Below, piece after piece: positions 16,654 through 25,159 of a DNA stretch of 64,000 nucleotides. The position numbers and the translations under genes are program-made. The stretch is from Kosakonia sp. H02. GTDB taxonomy: Bacteria > Pseudomonadota > Gammaproteobacteria > Enterobacterales > Enterobacteriaceae. Position 1 is the stretch's first letter; every line of letters starts with the position of its first letter. The stretch covers positions 3,348,001 to 3,412,000 of the forward strand of contig CP131915.1 of the NCBI GenBank assembly GCA_030704225.1. Direction: 5' to 3'. The notes below the pieces were generated by a model. It saw only the letters and a list, made by a program, of their open reading frames with translations, had not been told where the DNA came from and searched no databases.

Positions 16654-16893
16654 ATGCGTACACTCATTCGAAGCGTCATTGTTCTGGCGCTGCTGTGGAT
16701 TGGGCTCTTGCTGAGCGGTTATGGCGTGCTAATCAGCAGCAAAGAAAATGCAGCAGGCCTGGGTTTACAGTGCAAATACGCCACGGCGCGCGGCACCAGC
16801 ACCGCACAATATGTGAATTCCAGCAATGGTTTCTTCGGCCTGGCTAACTGCCCTTTATTGCGTAAAAGCGACACCGTTATCGATAACGGCTAA
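16654..16893 (+). CDS. yobH: YobH, small exported or membrane-anchored protein
   Basis: Protein of 79 residues, as in E. coli YobH. An N-terminal hydrophobic segment (residues 5-27) is followed by SKENAAGLGLQCKYATARGTS and a conserved CPLLRKSDTVIDNG end, with two cysteines. Function unknown. The ATG at 16654 with AAGGA seven bases upstream is preferred over ATG at 16639. It is divergent from mgrB and convergent with kdgR. Confidence 0.92.
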   Translation: MRTLIRSVIVLALLWIGLLLSGYGVLISSKENAAGLGLQCKYATARGTSTAQYVNSSNGFFGLANCPLLRKSDTVIDNG

Positions 16894-16903
16894 TTTCACC
16901 CAC

Positions 16904-16935
16904 AAAAAAGCCGCCAGGTTAAGGCGGCTTTTTTT
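16904..16935. terminator. Bidirectional terminator between yobH and kdgR
   Basis: An AAAAAAGCCGCC/GGCGGCTTTTTTT stem with a short loop has T runs on both strands, between two convergent genes. Confidence 0.88.
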
Positions 16936-16938
16936 GCA

Positions 16939-17730
16939 TCAGAATGGATAATCGTTATATCCCATCTGCTCGGAAATTTTCCGCGCTGCGTGGTGCAGCA
17001 TCGCAACGTATTCATGAAGACGTTCTTCAGAGAAACGCAACGTGGGGAAGGAAATACTCAGGCCTGCAATGACAACGCCGAAACGGTCGAAAACCGGCAC
17101 GCCGATGCAGCGTAAGCCCTCTTCCTGCTCTTCGTTATCTTCACCATAACCTTGCTCCCGAACGGCATCCAGCATCGGCAGCAGATCTTCAGTGCTGGTG
17201 ATGGTACGTTCTGTGCTGCGTTTGTATTCGACACCTTCAAGGATCTGTTTCACTTCATCACGATCGCGCCAGGCGAGCAGCACTTTACCAATCGCGGTAC
17301 TGTACAGCGGGTTACGGCGACCAATGCGTGAATACATGCGCAGGTTATACATCGAGTCGATTTTATGGATGTAAACAATGCTGTCTTCATCCAGAGCACC
17401 CAGATGGATGGTCTCTTTCGTCAGGCGAGAGAGTTCACGCATCTGGATATCCGCGCTGCGGATCAAATCAACGTTTTGCAACGCGCGCGCGCCCAGTTCA
17501 AATAACTTCAGCGTCAGGGAATATTTTTCAGACTCCCCTTCCTGCGCAACGTAGCCTAACGATTTCATGGTTTGCAAAAAGCGATAAACGGTGCTTTTTG
17601 ACATCATGACGCGCTGTGAAAGCTCGGTGATGCCGATTTCACGCTCTTCCCCGAGCGCTTGCAGAATGCCAAAGACCTTCAATACTGAAGAGACAGAATC
17701 TGGCTGCTTGTCCAAATCTGCGATTGCCAT
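16939..17730 (-). CDS. kdgR: KdgR, IclR-family repressor of pectin/KDG metabolism
   Basis: Represses 2-keto-3-deoxygluconate uptake and breakdown, including parts of the Entner-Doudoroff route. Protein of 263 residues, identical in length to E. coli KdgR. The winged HTH lies at about residues 15-75 (ITELSQRVMMSKSTVYRFLQTM), and the C-terminal IclR effector domain includes GEDNEEQEEGLRCIGVPVFD. It is divergent from the transporter yebQ across 176 bases. Confidence 0.95.
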   Translation of the reverse strand: MAIADLDKQPDSVSSVLKVFGILQALGEEREIGITELSQRVMMSKSTVYRFLQTMKSLGYVAQEGESEKYSLTLKLFELGARALQNVDLIRSADIQMRELSRLTKETIHLGALDEDSIVYIHKIDSMYNLRMYSRIGRRNPLYSTAIGKVLLAWRDRDEVKQILEGVEYKRSTERTITSTEDLLPMLDAVREQGYGEDNEEQEEGLRCIGVPVFDRFGVVIAGLSISFPTLRFSEERLHEYVAMLHHAARKISEQMGYNDYPF

Positions 17731-17906
17731 TAATCACCTCATCGCCTGTGTTTTATAAAAATCAGAATCGGTTTTTATTATAATTTCGTCATCCTGTCGC
17801 CGCAATGCACGTTTGTCAACTTCGTTACAAATCTGCGACATAAAGCCGGAATGGCAATGATAGAATCATTATACAAATCAATTTGCGACATTAACCGCTC
17901 ATTTCT

Positions 17907-19277
17907 ATGAATAAATCTTCTTTAGACGGACTTCCCGTACCCCTGCGCTACGGCGCAATTTTGACCATTGTTATTGGTATCGCCATGGCAGTCCTTGATG
18001 GCGCAATTGCTAACGTCGCGTTGCCGACGATTGCACGGGAACTCAACGCTTCACCGGCGGGTTCCATCTGGATTGTGAATGCTTACCAAATCGCCATTGT
18101 GGTTTCGCTACTGACGTTCTCTTTTCTTGGCGATATGTTCGGTTACCGCCGTGTTTATCAATGCGGTCTGGTGCTGTTTACCCTCACCTCATTGTTTTGT
18201 GCGCTGTCAGATTCGCTCCTTACATTAACCCTGGCGCGCGTAGCGCAGGGTTTTGGTGGCGCCGCGCTGATGAGCGTCAATACCGCGCTCATACGCCTCA
18301 TCTACCCGCACCGCAGTCTTGGGCGCGGGATGGGCGTTAATTCATTCGTTGTGGCGGTCTCTTCAGCCGCAGGGCCGACGATTGCAGCGGCAATTCTGTC
18401 GGTTGCTTCCTGGCAGTGGCTGTTTTTGATTAACGTTCCTTTAGGGATTATTGCTCTGGTGCTGGCGATTAATTATTTACCGCCTAATGCAGCACGCAGC
18501 ACGATGCCTAAATTTGATTTGCCAAGCGCCGTGATGAACGCCCTGACGTTTGGCCTGTTAATCACCGCCCTGAGCAGTTTTGCTCAGGGCCAGTCAAGCA
18601 CGCTTATCCTGGCAGAAGTTGTTGCATTACTGGTCATCGGCTGGTTCTTTGTGCGGCGGCAGTTGCGTTTACCGGTGCCGTTATTGCCGGTTGATTTGCT
18701 GCGTATTCCGCTCTTTTCGCTCTCTATCGGCACGTCAATCTGCTCTTTCTGCGCACAGATGCTGGCGCTGGTTTCCCTGCCCTTCTTTTTGCAAACCGTA
18801 CTCGGGCGCAGTGAAGTTGAAACCGGTCTTTTGCTGACGCCCTGGCCACTGGCGACAATGGTAATGGCTCCGCTGGCCGGGTATCTGATTGAGCGCGTAC
18901 ACGCGGGATTATTAGGTGCACTTGGGCTGGCGATGCTGGCGTGCGGGCTATTCGCGCTGGCGTTGCTTCCTGCTGCCCCCGCAGATGCGGATATCATCTG
19001 GCGCATGGCGCTGTGCGGCGCGGGTTTTGGCCTGTTCCAGTCGCCTAATAATCACACCATTATTACCTCCGCCCCGCGCCAGCGCAGCGGCGGTGCAAGC
19101 GGTATGCTGGGTACCGCGCGCTTGCTGGGGCAAAGTTCAGGGGCTGCACTGGTAGCCTTGACGTTTAATCTTTTTGGAAACAATGGCACGCACACATCAT
19201 TGCTGCTGGCTGGCGCACTGGCGACGGTTGCGGCTATCATCAGCGGTTTGCGCATCACGCAGCCGCGAGCACAGTAA
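17907..19277 (+). CDS. yebQ: YebQ, MFS drug-efflux-type transporter (DHA2)
   Basis: Protein of 456 residues with 14 predicted membrane helices, a DHA2-family proton antiporter. The motif LDGAIANVALPTIARELN in helix 1 and the loop 2-3 motif GDMFGYRRVY are present. Substrate unknown; in E. coli the gene is linked to KdgR by adjacency and divergent arrangement. A strong terminator follows, shared with the convergent htpX. Confidence 0.92.
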   Translation: MNKSSLDGLPVPLRYGAILTIVIGIAMAVLDGAIANVALPTIARELNASPAGSIWIVNAYQIAIVVSLLTFSFLGDMFGYRRVYQCGLVLFTLTSLFCALSDSLLTLTLARVAQGFGGAALMSVNTALIRLIYPHRSLGRGMGVNSFVVAVSSAAGPTIAAAILSVASWQWLFLINVPLGIIALVLAINYLPPNAARSTMPKFDLPSAVMNALTFGLLITALSSFAQGQSSTLILAEVVALLVIGWFFVRRQLRLPVPLLPVDLLRIPLFSLSIGTSICSFCAQMLALVSLPFFLQTVLGRSEVETGLLLTPWPLATMVMAPLAGYLIERVHAGLLGALGLAMLACGLFALALLPAAPADADIIWRMALCGAGFGLFQSPNNHTIITSAPRQRSGGASGMLGTARLLGQSSGAALVALTFNLFGNNGTHTSLLLAGALATVAAIISGLRITQPRAQ

Positions 19278-19278
19278 A

Positions 19279-19308
19279 AAAAAAGCGCGTCGGTTGACGC
19301 GCTTTTTG
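19279..19308. terminator. Bidirectional terminator between yebQ and htpX
   Basis: A perfect AAAAAGCGCGTC/GACGCGCTTTTT stem with a GGTT loop has A and T tracts on the two sides, so it can serve both convergent genes. Confidence 0.9.
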
Positions 19309-19322
19309 CTTTTTAAAAGACG

Positions 19323-20204
19323 TTATTTCAGATATTCACCGGAGCGCAGTGCTTCGATACGTTTATCCAGCGGCGGGTGCGTCATAAACAGCTCGCTCAG
19401 GGATTTCGATTTCCCGTTGATGCAGAAGGCCATCATGCTGCTGGCTTCCTGCGGCTCGTAGCTGGTTTTCAGGCGCTGGAGCGCGGCAATCATCTTCTCG
19501 CGACCCACCAGTTTTGCAGAACCGGCATCGGCATGGAATTCACGGTAACGTGAGAACCACATCGTAATAATGCTGGCCAGGATACCAAACACCAGCTCCA
19601 GCACTGTCGCAACGGCAAAATAGATCATTGGGTTGCCATTACTCTCTTCGCCATCATCCCGATTACCGCCCAGAAAACCTGCGGCAACCTGCGCAATAAT
19701 GCGTGAGATAAAGATAACGAATGTGTTAACAATCCCCTGAATCAGGGTCATGGTGACCATATCACCATTCGCGATATGGCTGATTTCATGGGCAATAACC
19801 GCCTCGGCTTCATCACGGCTCATGTTTTGCAGCAGCCCGGTACTCACCGCAACCAGGGAAGCATCACGGCGTGCCCCGGTTGCAAACGCGTTAATGTCCG
19901 GCGCATGGTAAATCGCCACTTGAGGCATAGCGATACCCGCCTGACGGGACTGCTGCGCCACGGTATCCATCAGCCAGCGCTCCATATCATTACGCGGCTG
20001 CTCGATCACTTCACCACCTACCGATTTAAGCGCCATCCATTTCGACATTAACAGCGAAATGAACGAGCCGCCAAAACCAAACAGCAGCGCCATAATCATC
20101 AACCCCTGAACGCTGCTCGACTGAATGCCCGTCAGGCTAAGCACCAGGCCGAACACCAACATCACGGCCAGGTTAGTCAACAGGAAGAGCGCGATTCGCA
20201 TCAT
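19323..20204 (-). CDS. htpX: HtpX, heat-shock membrane zinc metalloprotease
   Basis: M48 membrane protease that degrades damaged membrane proteins alongside FtsH. Protein of 293 residues, as in E. coli. It has two N-terminal membrane helices, the HEISH zinc motif at residues 139-143 (AVIAHEISHIANGD), and the third ligand region FHADAGSAKLVG. Upstream on the minus strand (20322-20308) GTAAAGTTGTGTTTT resembles a CpxR site, fitting the known Cpx control, but the second half-site is poor. Confidence 0.95.
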   Translation of the reverse strand: MMRIALFLLTNLAVMLVFGLVLSLTGIQSSSVQGLMIMALLFGFGGSFISLLMSKWMALKSVGGEVIEQPRNDMERWLMDTVAQQSRQAGIAMPQVAIYHAPDINAFATGARRDASLVAVSTGLLQNMSRDEAEAVIAHEISHIANGDMVTMTLIQGIVNTFVIFISRIIAQVAAGFLGGNRDDGEESNGNPMIYFAVATVLELVFGILASIITMWFSRYREFHADAGSAKLVGREKMIAALQRLKTSYEPQEASSMMAFCINGKSKSLSELFMTHPPLDKRIEALRSGEYLK

Positions 20205-20360
20205 AATTATCTTTTAACCTCAATTTAACAAAACGCACTATGCGATTACCCACATCGTATGGGCATGCGAGCTATTTTCAAGTATCAGCGCAGCGTAAGT
20301 CACGAGAAAAACACAACTTTACATTCTGTCGCATTACGCTTACGCCACTGTTGAGTTGTT

Positions 20361-20390
20361 AAAAAAACAGGCACAATTTCTTGTGCCTGT
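20361..20390 (-). terminator. Rho-independent terminator after prc
   Basis: On the minus strand the stem ACAGGCACAA/TTGTGCCTGT with loop GAAA is followed by T7, starting 6 bases after the prc stop. Confidence 0.9.
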
Positions 20391-20395
20391 GGAGG

Positions 20396-22444
20396 TTATT
20401 TTGCGGGAGCGGGCTGTTCCGCTGGCCTTTCTTTTTCAAGATGCGCCAGGTCAATGGCAATATGCACTGTTTCATCAAGATACGGATCGGGTTCCTGATA
20501 ATCCTTTGGCAAATCATCCAGTTTCTTCAGCAACGGCTTGCCTTCACGTTTGAAGCGGTCATTGAGGCGCGAGAGACGAATAGCGTCATCTTCTGCGTTC
20601 TCTTTCTCACGCTGCGCGAGGTTCAGCGATACCATGTCACGCTTATCTTTCAAGGCCTTAAAGCGCTCGATATCTTTCATGATGTACTGAAATTCCGGAT
20701 CTTTAGCGATTCGCTCATCATGGTTTTTCAGCAGCTCGGCACCAAACGGTTTCAAATCGCCGGAACGCACGAAGGTAGCAGCATTGATGCTATCCCACGG
20801 CAGTGCGTTATCTTCGAATTTTTCCCCGGTCTCCGTTACCTGCGTGCCGGTTGGCATGATGATATCCGGCGTCACACCTTTACGCTGCGTACTGCCGCCG
20901 TTAACGCGATAGAACTTCTGGATGGTGTATTGCACTGAACCCAGTGCTGGCCATTCAGGACGCAGCATCTGATCGTAGATACGGTTAAGCGAACGGTACT
21001 GTTGCACGGTGCCTTTACCAAAGGTCGGCTCACCCACAATCAGCGCACGGCCATAGTCCTGCATCGCGGCAGCAAAGATTTCCGACGCCGAAGCGCTAAA
21101 GCGATCAACCAGCACCACCAGCGGGCCTTTGTAATAGACCACCCCATCGGTATCGCTGTCTTCGCGCACTTTGCCATTATTATCGCGCACCTGAACCACC
21201 GGGCCAGACGGGATAAACAAGCCGGAAAGCGAAACCGCTTCGGTCAGCGCCCCGCCGCCGTTAGCGCGCAGGTCGATAATCACGCTGCTGACATTCTGTT
21301 TTTCCAGCTTCTGCAACTGAACTTTGACATCGTCAGTCAGCCCAACATAGAAGCCAGGAATATCCAGTACGCCCACTTTTTCTTTGCCGACACTCTTCAC
21401 GGACATTTTGACCGCACGGTCTTCGAGACGAATACGTTCGCGAGTCAGCGTGACAATACGCGTTTTCGTGCCCTTGCCTGCCGGCAGGATTTCGAGGCGT
21501 ACTTTACTGCCTTTCGGCCCTTTAATCAGTGCCACCACGTCATCAAGACGCCAGCCAATCACGTCGACCATATTTTGCCCGGTCTGACCGACGCCCACGA
21601 TACGATCGCCAACGCTAATCGCTTTGCTTTTCGCCGCCGGACCGCCCGCCACCATAGAGTTGATCACGGTATAGTCATCATCCCCTTGCAGCACCGCGCC
21701 AATCCCTTCGAGCGAAAGGCTCATCTCGGTATTGAATTGTTCGGTATTGCGCGGCGAAAGGTAATTGGTGTGCGGGTCGATTTCACGCGCGAACGCGGTC
21801 ATCGCCAGAGAAAAGACATCTTCGCTATTGGTCTGCGCCAGGCGACGAATCGCAAATTTATAACGTCGGGAGAGCGTTTCGCGGATCTCTTTCTCATCTT
21901 TTCCGGTGAGTTTCAGGCTCAGCTCGTCATATTTAACTTTGCTATCCCACAGCGCGTTTAGCTCGGCGTCGTCTTTCGGCCAGGGCGCTTTACTGCGATC
22001 CAGGTTAAAGGTGTCGTTACCGGAAAAATCCATCGGGCGTTCCAGCACTTTCAGTGCGTACTGGTACCGCTCGAAGCGACGCTGCTGGGCTTTGTTATAT
22101 AGGTCGTAGAACACGTCCAGTTTGCCGCTGCGCAACTCATCGCCAATCAGGCTTTTCTTTTGGGAAAACTGCTCGACATCACTGGCCAGCAAGACGTTGT
22201 GACTGTAATCAAGCAGGTTAAGATAGCGGCTGAAAATCTTCGCCGAGAAGGCTTGATCTAAATCGAACTGACGGTAGTGAGAGCGGGTGAAGCGCGAAGT
22301 TACGCGTTCGCTTACCGTCGCGTGCTGAGTCTCTTCCTTCAAAACCGGAATTTGATCGGCACGGGTAATATCTTCCACAGCCATAACATGGCCTGTTACG
22401 AATAACAGGCCAGCCAACGCTGTGCGCTTAAACAAAGTGTTCAT
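20396..22444 (-). CDS. prc: Tail-specific (carboxy-terminal) protease Prc
   Basis: Periplasmic S41 protease that processes FtsI and degrades MepS with NlpI. Protein of 682 residues from the ATG at 22444 (family length), with a signal peptide of about 22 residues ending in AVEDITR. A PDZ domain lies near residues 240-330 (SLEGIGAVLQGDDDYTVINS), and the Ser/Lys dyad is in DRFSASASEIFAAAMQDYGR and EPTFGKGTVQQ. It lies 19 bases after proQ, so the two are probably an operon. A start at 22492 would extend the protein into the end of proQ and is rejected. Confidence 0.96.
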   Translation of the reverse strand: MNTLFKRTALAGLLFVTGHVMAVEDITRADQIPVLKEETQHATVSERVTSRFTRSHYRQFDLDQAFSAKIFSRYLNLLDYSHNVLLASDVEQFSQKKSLIGDELRSGKLDVFYDLYNKAQQRRFERYQYALKVLERPMDFSGNDTFNLDRSKAPWPKDDAELNALWDSKVKYDELSLKLTGKDEKEIRETLSRRYKFAIRRLAQTNSEDVFSLAMTAFAREIDPHTNYLSPRNTEQFNTEMSLSLEGIGAVLQGDDDYTVINSMVAGGPAAKSKAISVGDRIVGVGQTGQNMVDVIGWRLDDVVALIKGPKGSKVRLEILPAGKGTKTRIVTLTRERIRLEDRAVKMSVKSVGKEKVGVLDIPGFYVGLTDDVKVQLQKLEKQNVSSVIIDLRANGGGALTEAVSLSGLFIPSGPVVQVRDNNGKVREDSDTDGVVYYKGPLVVLVDRFSASASEIFAAAMQDYGRALIVGEPTFGKGTVQQYRSLNRIYDQMLRPEWPALGSVQYTIQKFYRVNGGSTQRKGVTPDIIMPTGTQVTETGEKFEDNALPWDSINAATFVRSGDLKPFGAELLKNHDERIAKDPEFQYIMKDIERFKALKDKRDMVSLNLAQREKENAEDDAIRLSRLNDRFKREGKPLLKKLDDLPKDYQEPDPYLDETVHIAIDLAHLEKERPAEQPAPAK

Positions 22445-22463
22445 GCCAGGCCAGGCCTCCGTT

Positions 22464-23150
22464 TCAGAACAGTAAATGTTCTGCGCGTACAATCATCGAC
22501 ATACCCGAGCTAAGCTGTACGCGAACGCCATCTTTGGTGATTTCTAACACCGTCGCGCTCATCGCATTATTTCCCGCCTTCACTTTCAGGTTCTGACCCA
22601 CGCTCAGTACAGATAAATCTGAAACTGGCGTATGGCGTTCTTCCTGCTGTGGTGCACGTTGCGGTTTTGCAGCCGGTTTGTCAGCGCGAGGCTTACGCTC
22701 AGCGCCCTCTTTACGGCGCGGAGCCGGGCGGGCTTTACGCTCGCGACGCGGCGCGTCTTCCTGACCAGCAGCAGCGGCAGCTTCTCGTTTTTTAGCTTGT
22801 TGTTCAGCACGTTGTGCCTGAACACGCGCTTTGGCTTCTTCCAACTGTTTACGCGCGTGCTCTACGTGTTGCTCATCCAGCACGCCACAGGCATTACCGT
22901 CGAGATCGACACGCGCCGCGCCAGCTTTGATACCGTACAGGTAGCGCCAGCTGGAAGTATAAAGGCGTAAAGCGGAACGAAGTTGGGTTTTGCTGAGATT
23001 CATCTCACCCTCAACACGCGCAACTAAATCCTGAAAAATACCGATTTTCAGGGGGCGTGCTTCGCCTTCAGCACTGAAACAGTGAGGAAAACGTTCGGCT
23101 AAAAAAGCGATAACTTCTTTACTGCTATTCAACTTAGGTTGATTTTCCAT
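22464..23150 (-). CDS. proQ: RNA chaperone ProQ
   Basis: FinO/ProQ-domain global RNA-binding protein; binds structured sRNAs and mRNA 3' ends. Protein of 228 residues (232 in E. coli). The N-terminal ProQ domain covers about 1-120 (AFLAERFPHCFSAEGEARPL). A Lys/Arg/Ala/Pro-rich linker runs from 120 to 170, and a C-terminal Tudor-like domain follows (GQNLKVKAGNNAMSATVLEI). The four-residue length change lies in the low-complexity linker. Confidence 0.96.
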   Translation of the reverse strand: MENQPKLNSSKEVIAFLAERFPHCFSAEGEARPLKIGIFQDLVARVEGEMNLSKTQLRSALRLYTSSWRYLYGIKAGAARVDLDGNACGVLDEQHVEHARKQLEEAKARVQAQRAEQQAKKREAAAAAGQEDAPRRERKARPAPRRKEGAERKPRADKPAAKPQRAPQQEERHTPVSDLSVLSVGQNLKVKAGNNAMSATVLEITKDGVRVQLSSGMSMIVRAEHLLF

Positions 23151-23246
23151 GAAATTTCCTGATTACAACGGACGTTGCCAACAAGCGCAGGCATGAACAG
23201 GCGTCATTATAATGACGCTATCCGTAAATGCTACGTTATCCGTTGA

Positions 23247-23744
23247 TTATCCTGCGACGGAGGCAAAGATTTTTTTATAGTCGGTCGCCGTAAGGATATT
23301 TTCCAGATGCGAAACCAGTTTGCACAGACCCTGTTCATCCTCAGCGGTGAAGCGAGAAAATTCGACGCTATCGATATCCAGCACGCCGATAATCTGGTTA
23401 TTCACCGTTACCGGCAGCACGATCTCAGAATTACTGGCCGCATCGCAGGCAATGTGCCCGTCGAATTGATGCACATCTTCCACGCGCTGAACGCGACGCT
23501 GCGCTACGGCACTGCCGCAAACGCCACGCCCAACCGGAATACGCACGCAGGCAATTTTGCCCTGGAATGGCCCCAACACTAGCGTGTCGCCTTCCAGCAA
23601 ATAAAAACCTGCCCAGTTCACCCCATCCAGGCGCTCAAATAGCAGCGCACTGGTATTCGCCAGCGTTGCTAAAAAACTGGTTTCGCCTGCCATTAACGCC
23701 TGAAAGTCGCGATTCAAATCCGCGTAAAATTCTGCTTTGCTCAT
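23247..23744 (-). CDS. msrC: Free methionine-(R)-sulfoxide reductase MsrC
   Basis: GAF-domain enzyme that reduces free Met-R-O. Protein of 165 residues, as in E. coli (YebR). All three functional cysteines are present: KIACVRIP, GRGVCGSA and HIACDAASNSE. It is divergent from letA, with a 131-base spacer. It is not in an operon with proQ, which is separated by 96 bases. Confidence 0.94.
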   Translation of the reverse strand: MSKAEFYADLNRDFQALMAGETSFLATLANTSALLFERLDGVNWAGFYLLEGDTLVLGPFQGKIACVRIPVGRGVCGSAVAQRRVQRVEDVHQFDGHIACDAASNSEIVLPVTVNNQIIGVLDIDSVEFSRFTAEDEQGLCKLVSHLENILTATDYKKIFASVAG

Positions 23745-23875
23745 TATTTAACCATTTTGGTGTCTTACGGAGAAAACTGCTTAGCCTATTAAAATAAGCA
23801 TTAAATGCGTTGATGCTCAAGATGTTCCATTCATGAGTTAAGATAGATTTATCTAAACCTTTTCTGATCCATGCA

Positions 23876-25159
23876 ATGGCGCTAAAGATACAACAAATTT
23901 CGCTTACGAAAAAAATTGCGATTCATCGTGTTGGCGAAGCCTTGCCCCGCGCACATTATCAGCGCTGCCCGCAATGCGATACGCTTTTTACGTTACCGGT
24001 TATGAAATCGCACCAAAGTGCATTTTGCCCCTGTTGTGATGCCAAGATCCGCGACGGACGTGACTGGTCATTAACCCGCCTTGGCGCGATGGCCATCACC
24101 ATGATCCTGCTGATGCCTTTCGCCTGGGGCGAACCGTTGTTGCATCTTTATTTACTCGGTGTGCGCATTGATGCCAACCTGCTGCAAGGCATCTGGCAAA
24201 TGTCATCGCAGGGCTCACCGCTGACTGCTGCGATGGTGTTGTTCTGTACCGTTGGCGCGCCGCTGGTGCTGGTCAGCGCCATTGCGTATTTATGGCTTGG
24301 AAATATTCTTGGCATGAATCTGCGCCCGGTGTTGCTGATGCTGGAGAGGCTAAAAGAGTGGGTAATGCTGGATATCTATCTGGTCGGCATTGGCGTTGCC
24401 TCAATAAAAGTTCAGGATTATGCCTTCCTGCAACCGGGCGTCGGCCTTTTCGCCTTTGTGGTGCTGGTCATTTTAAGCGTTATGACGCTTATCCATCTCA
24501 ACGTCGAGCAATTATGGGAGCGTTTTTATCCGCAGCGTCCCGCTCAACGACCCGACCCGCAGTTGCGCGCCTGTCTGGGCTGCCATTTTACTGGTTTCCC
24601 GGATGCCCGTGGACGCTGCCCGCGCTGCCATATTCCGCTCAGATATCGACGCAACCACAGCCTGCAAAAATGCTGGGCGGCACTGATCGCCTCGTTGATA
24701 TTTTTATTCCCCGCGAATTTACTGCCGATCTCGGTGGTTTATGTTAACGGCGCGCGCCAGGAAGACACGATTATGTCCGGCATCATTTCACTGGCGAACA
24801 GTAATATCGCCGTGGCGGGCGTGGTGTTTATCGCCAGTATTCTGGTGCCGTTTACCAAGGTCATCGTGCTGTTAACCTTACTTACCAGTATCCATTTTAA
24901 ATTTGAACATGGACTGCGCACCCGCATACTTCTTTTGCGCTTAGTGACCTGGATCGGGCGCTGGTCGATGCTCGATCTGTTTGTCATCTCACTGACGATG
25001 GCGCTGATTAATCGCGACCAACTCCTCGCTTTTACAATGGGACCCGCTGCGTTTTATTTCGGCGCAGCGGTAATTTTGACTATTCTTGCTGTGGAATGGC
25101 TGGACAGCCGCTTACTTTGGGATGCACATGAGTCAGGAAACCCCCGCTTCAACGACTGA
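23876..25159 (+). CDS. letA: LetA (YebS), PqiA-family membrane component of lipid transport
   Basis: Inner-membrane partner of LetB, moving lipids across the envelope. Protein of 427 residues, as in E. coli YebS. It has two zinc-ribbon-like cytoplasmic motifs (CPQC...CPCC near residue 32 and CLGCHF...CPRCHIPL near residue 238), each followed by a bundle of membrane helices. The Shine-Dalgarno is weak. letB starts inside its 3' end (32-base overlap). Confidence 0.93.
   Translation: MALKIQQISLTKKIAIHRVGEALPRAHYQRCPQCDTLFTLPVMKSHQSAFCPCCDAKIRDGRDWSLTRLGAMAITMILLMPFAWGEPLLHLYLLGVRIDANLLQGIWQMSSQGSPLTAAMVLFCTVGAPLVLVSAIAYLWLGNILGMNLRPVLLMLERLKEWVMLDIYLVGIGVASIKVQDYAFLQPGVGLFAFVVLVILSVMTLIHLNVEQLWERFYPQRPAQRPDPQLRACLGCHFTGFPDARGRCPRCHIPLRYRRNHSLQKCWAALIASLIFLFPANLLPISVVYVNGARQEDTIMSGIISLANSNIAVAGVVFIASILVPFTKVIVLLTLLTSIHFKFEHGLRTRILLLRLVTWIGRWSMLDLFVISLTMALINRDQLLAFTMGPAAFYFGAAVILTILAVEWLDSRLLWDAHESGNPRFND

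Noticed and set aside
20308..20322. CpxR box of htpX as a separate feature
   Set aside because: Only one half matches GTAAA; the second (GTTTT) is too far from consensus. It is mentioned under htpX only.
21002..21961. 319-codon open frame antisense to prc
   Set aside because: It is a shadow of the GC-rich prc coding sequence; no ribosome binding site and no recognisable protein features.
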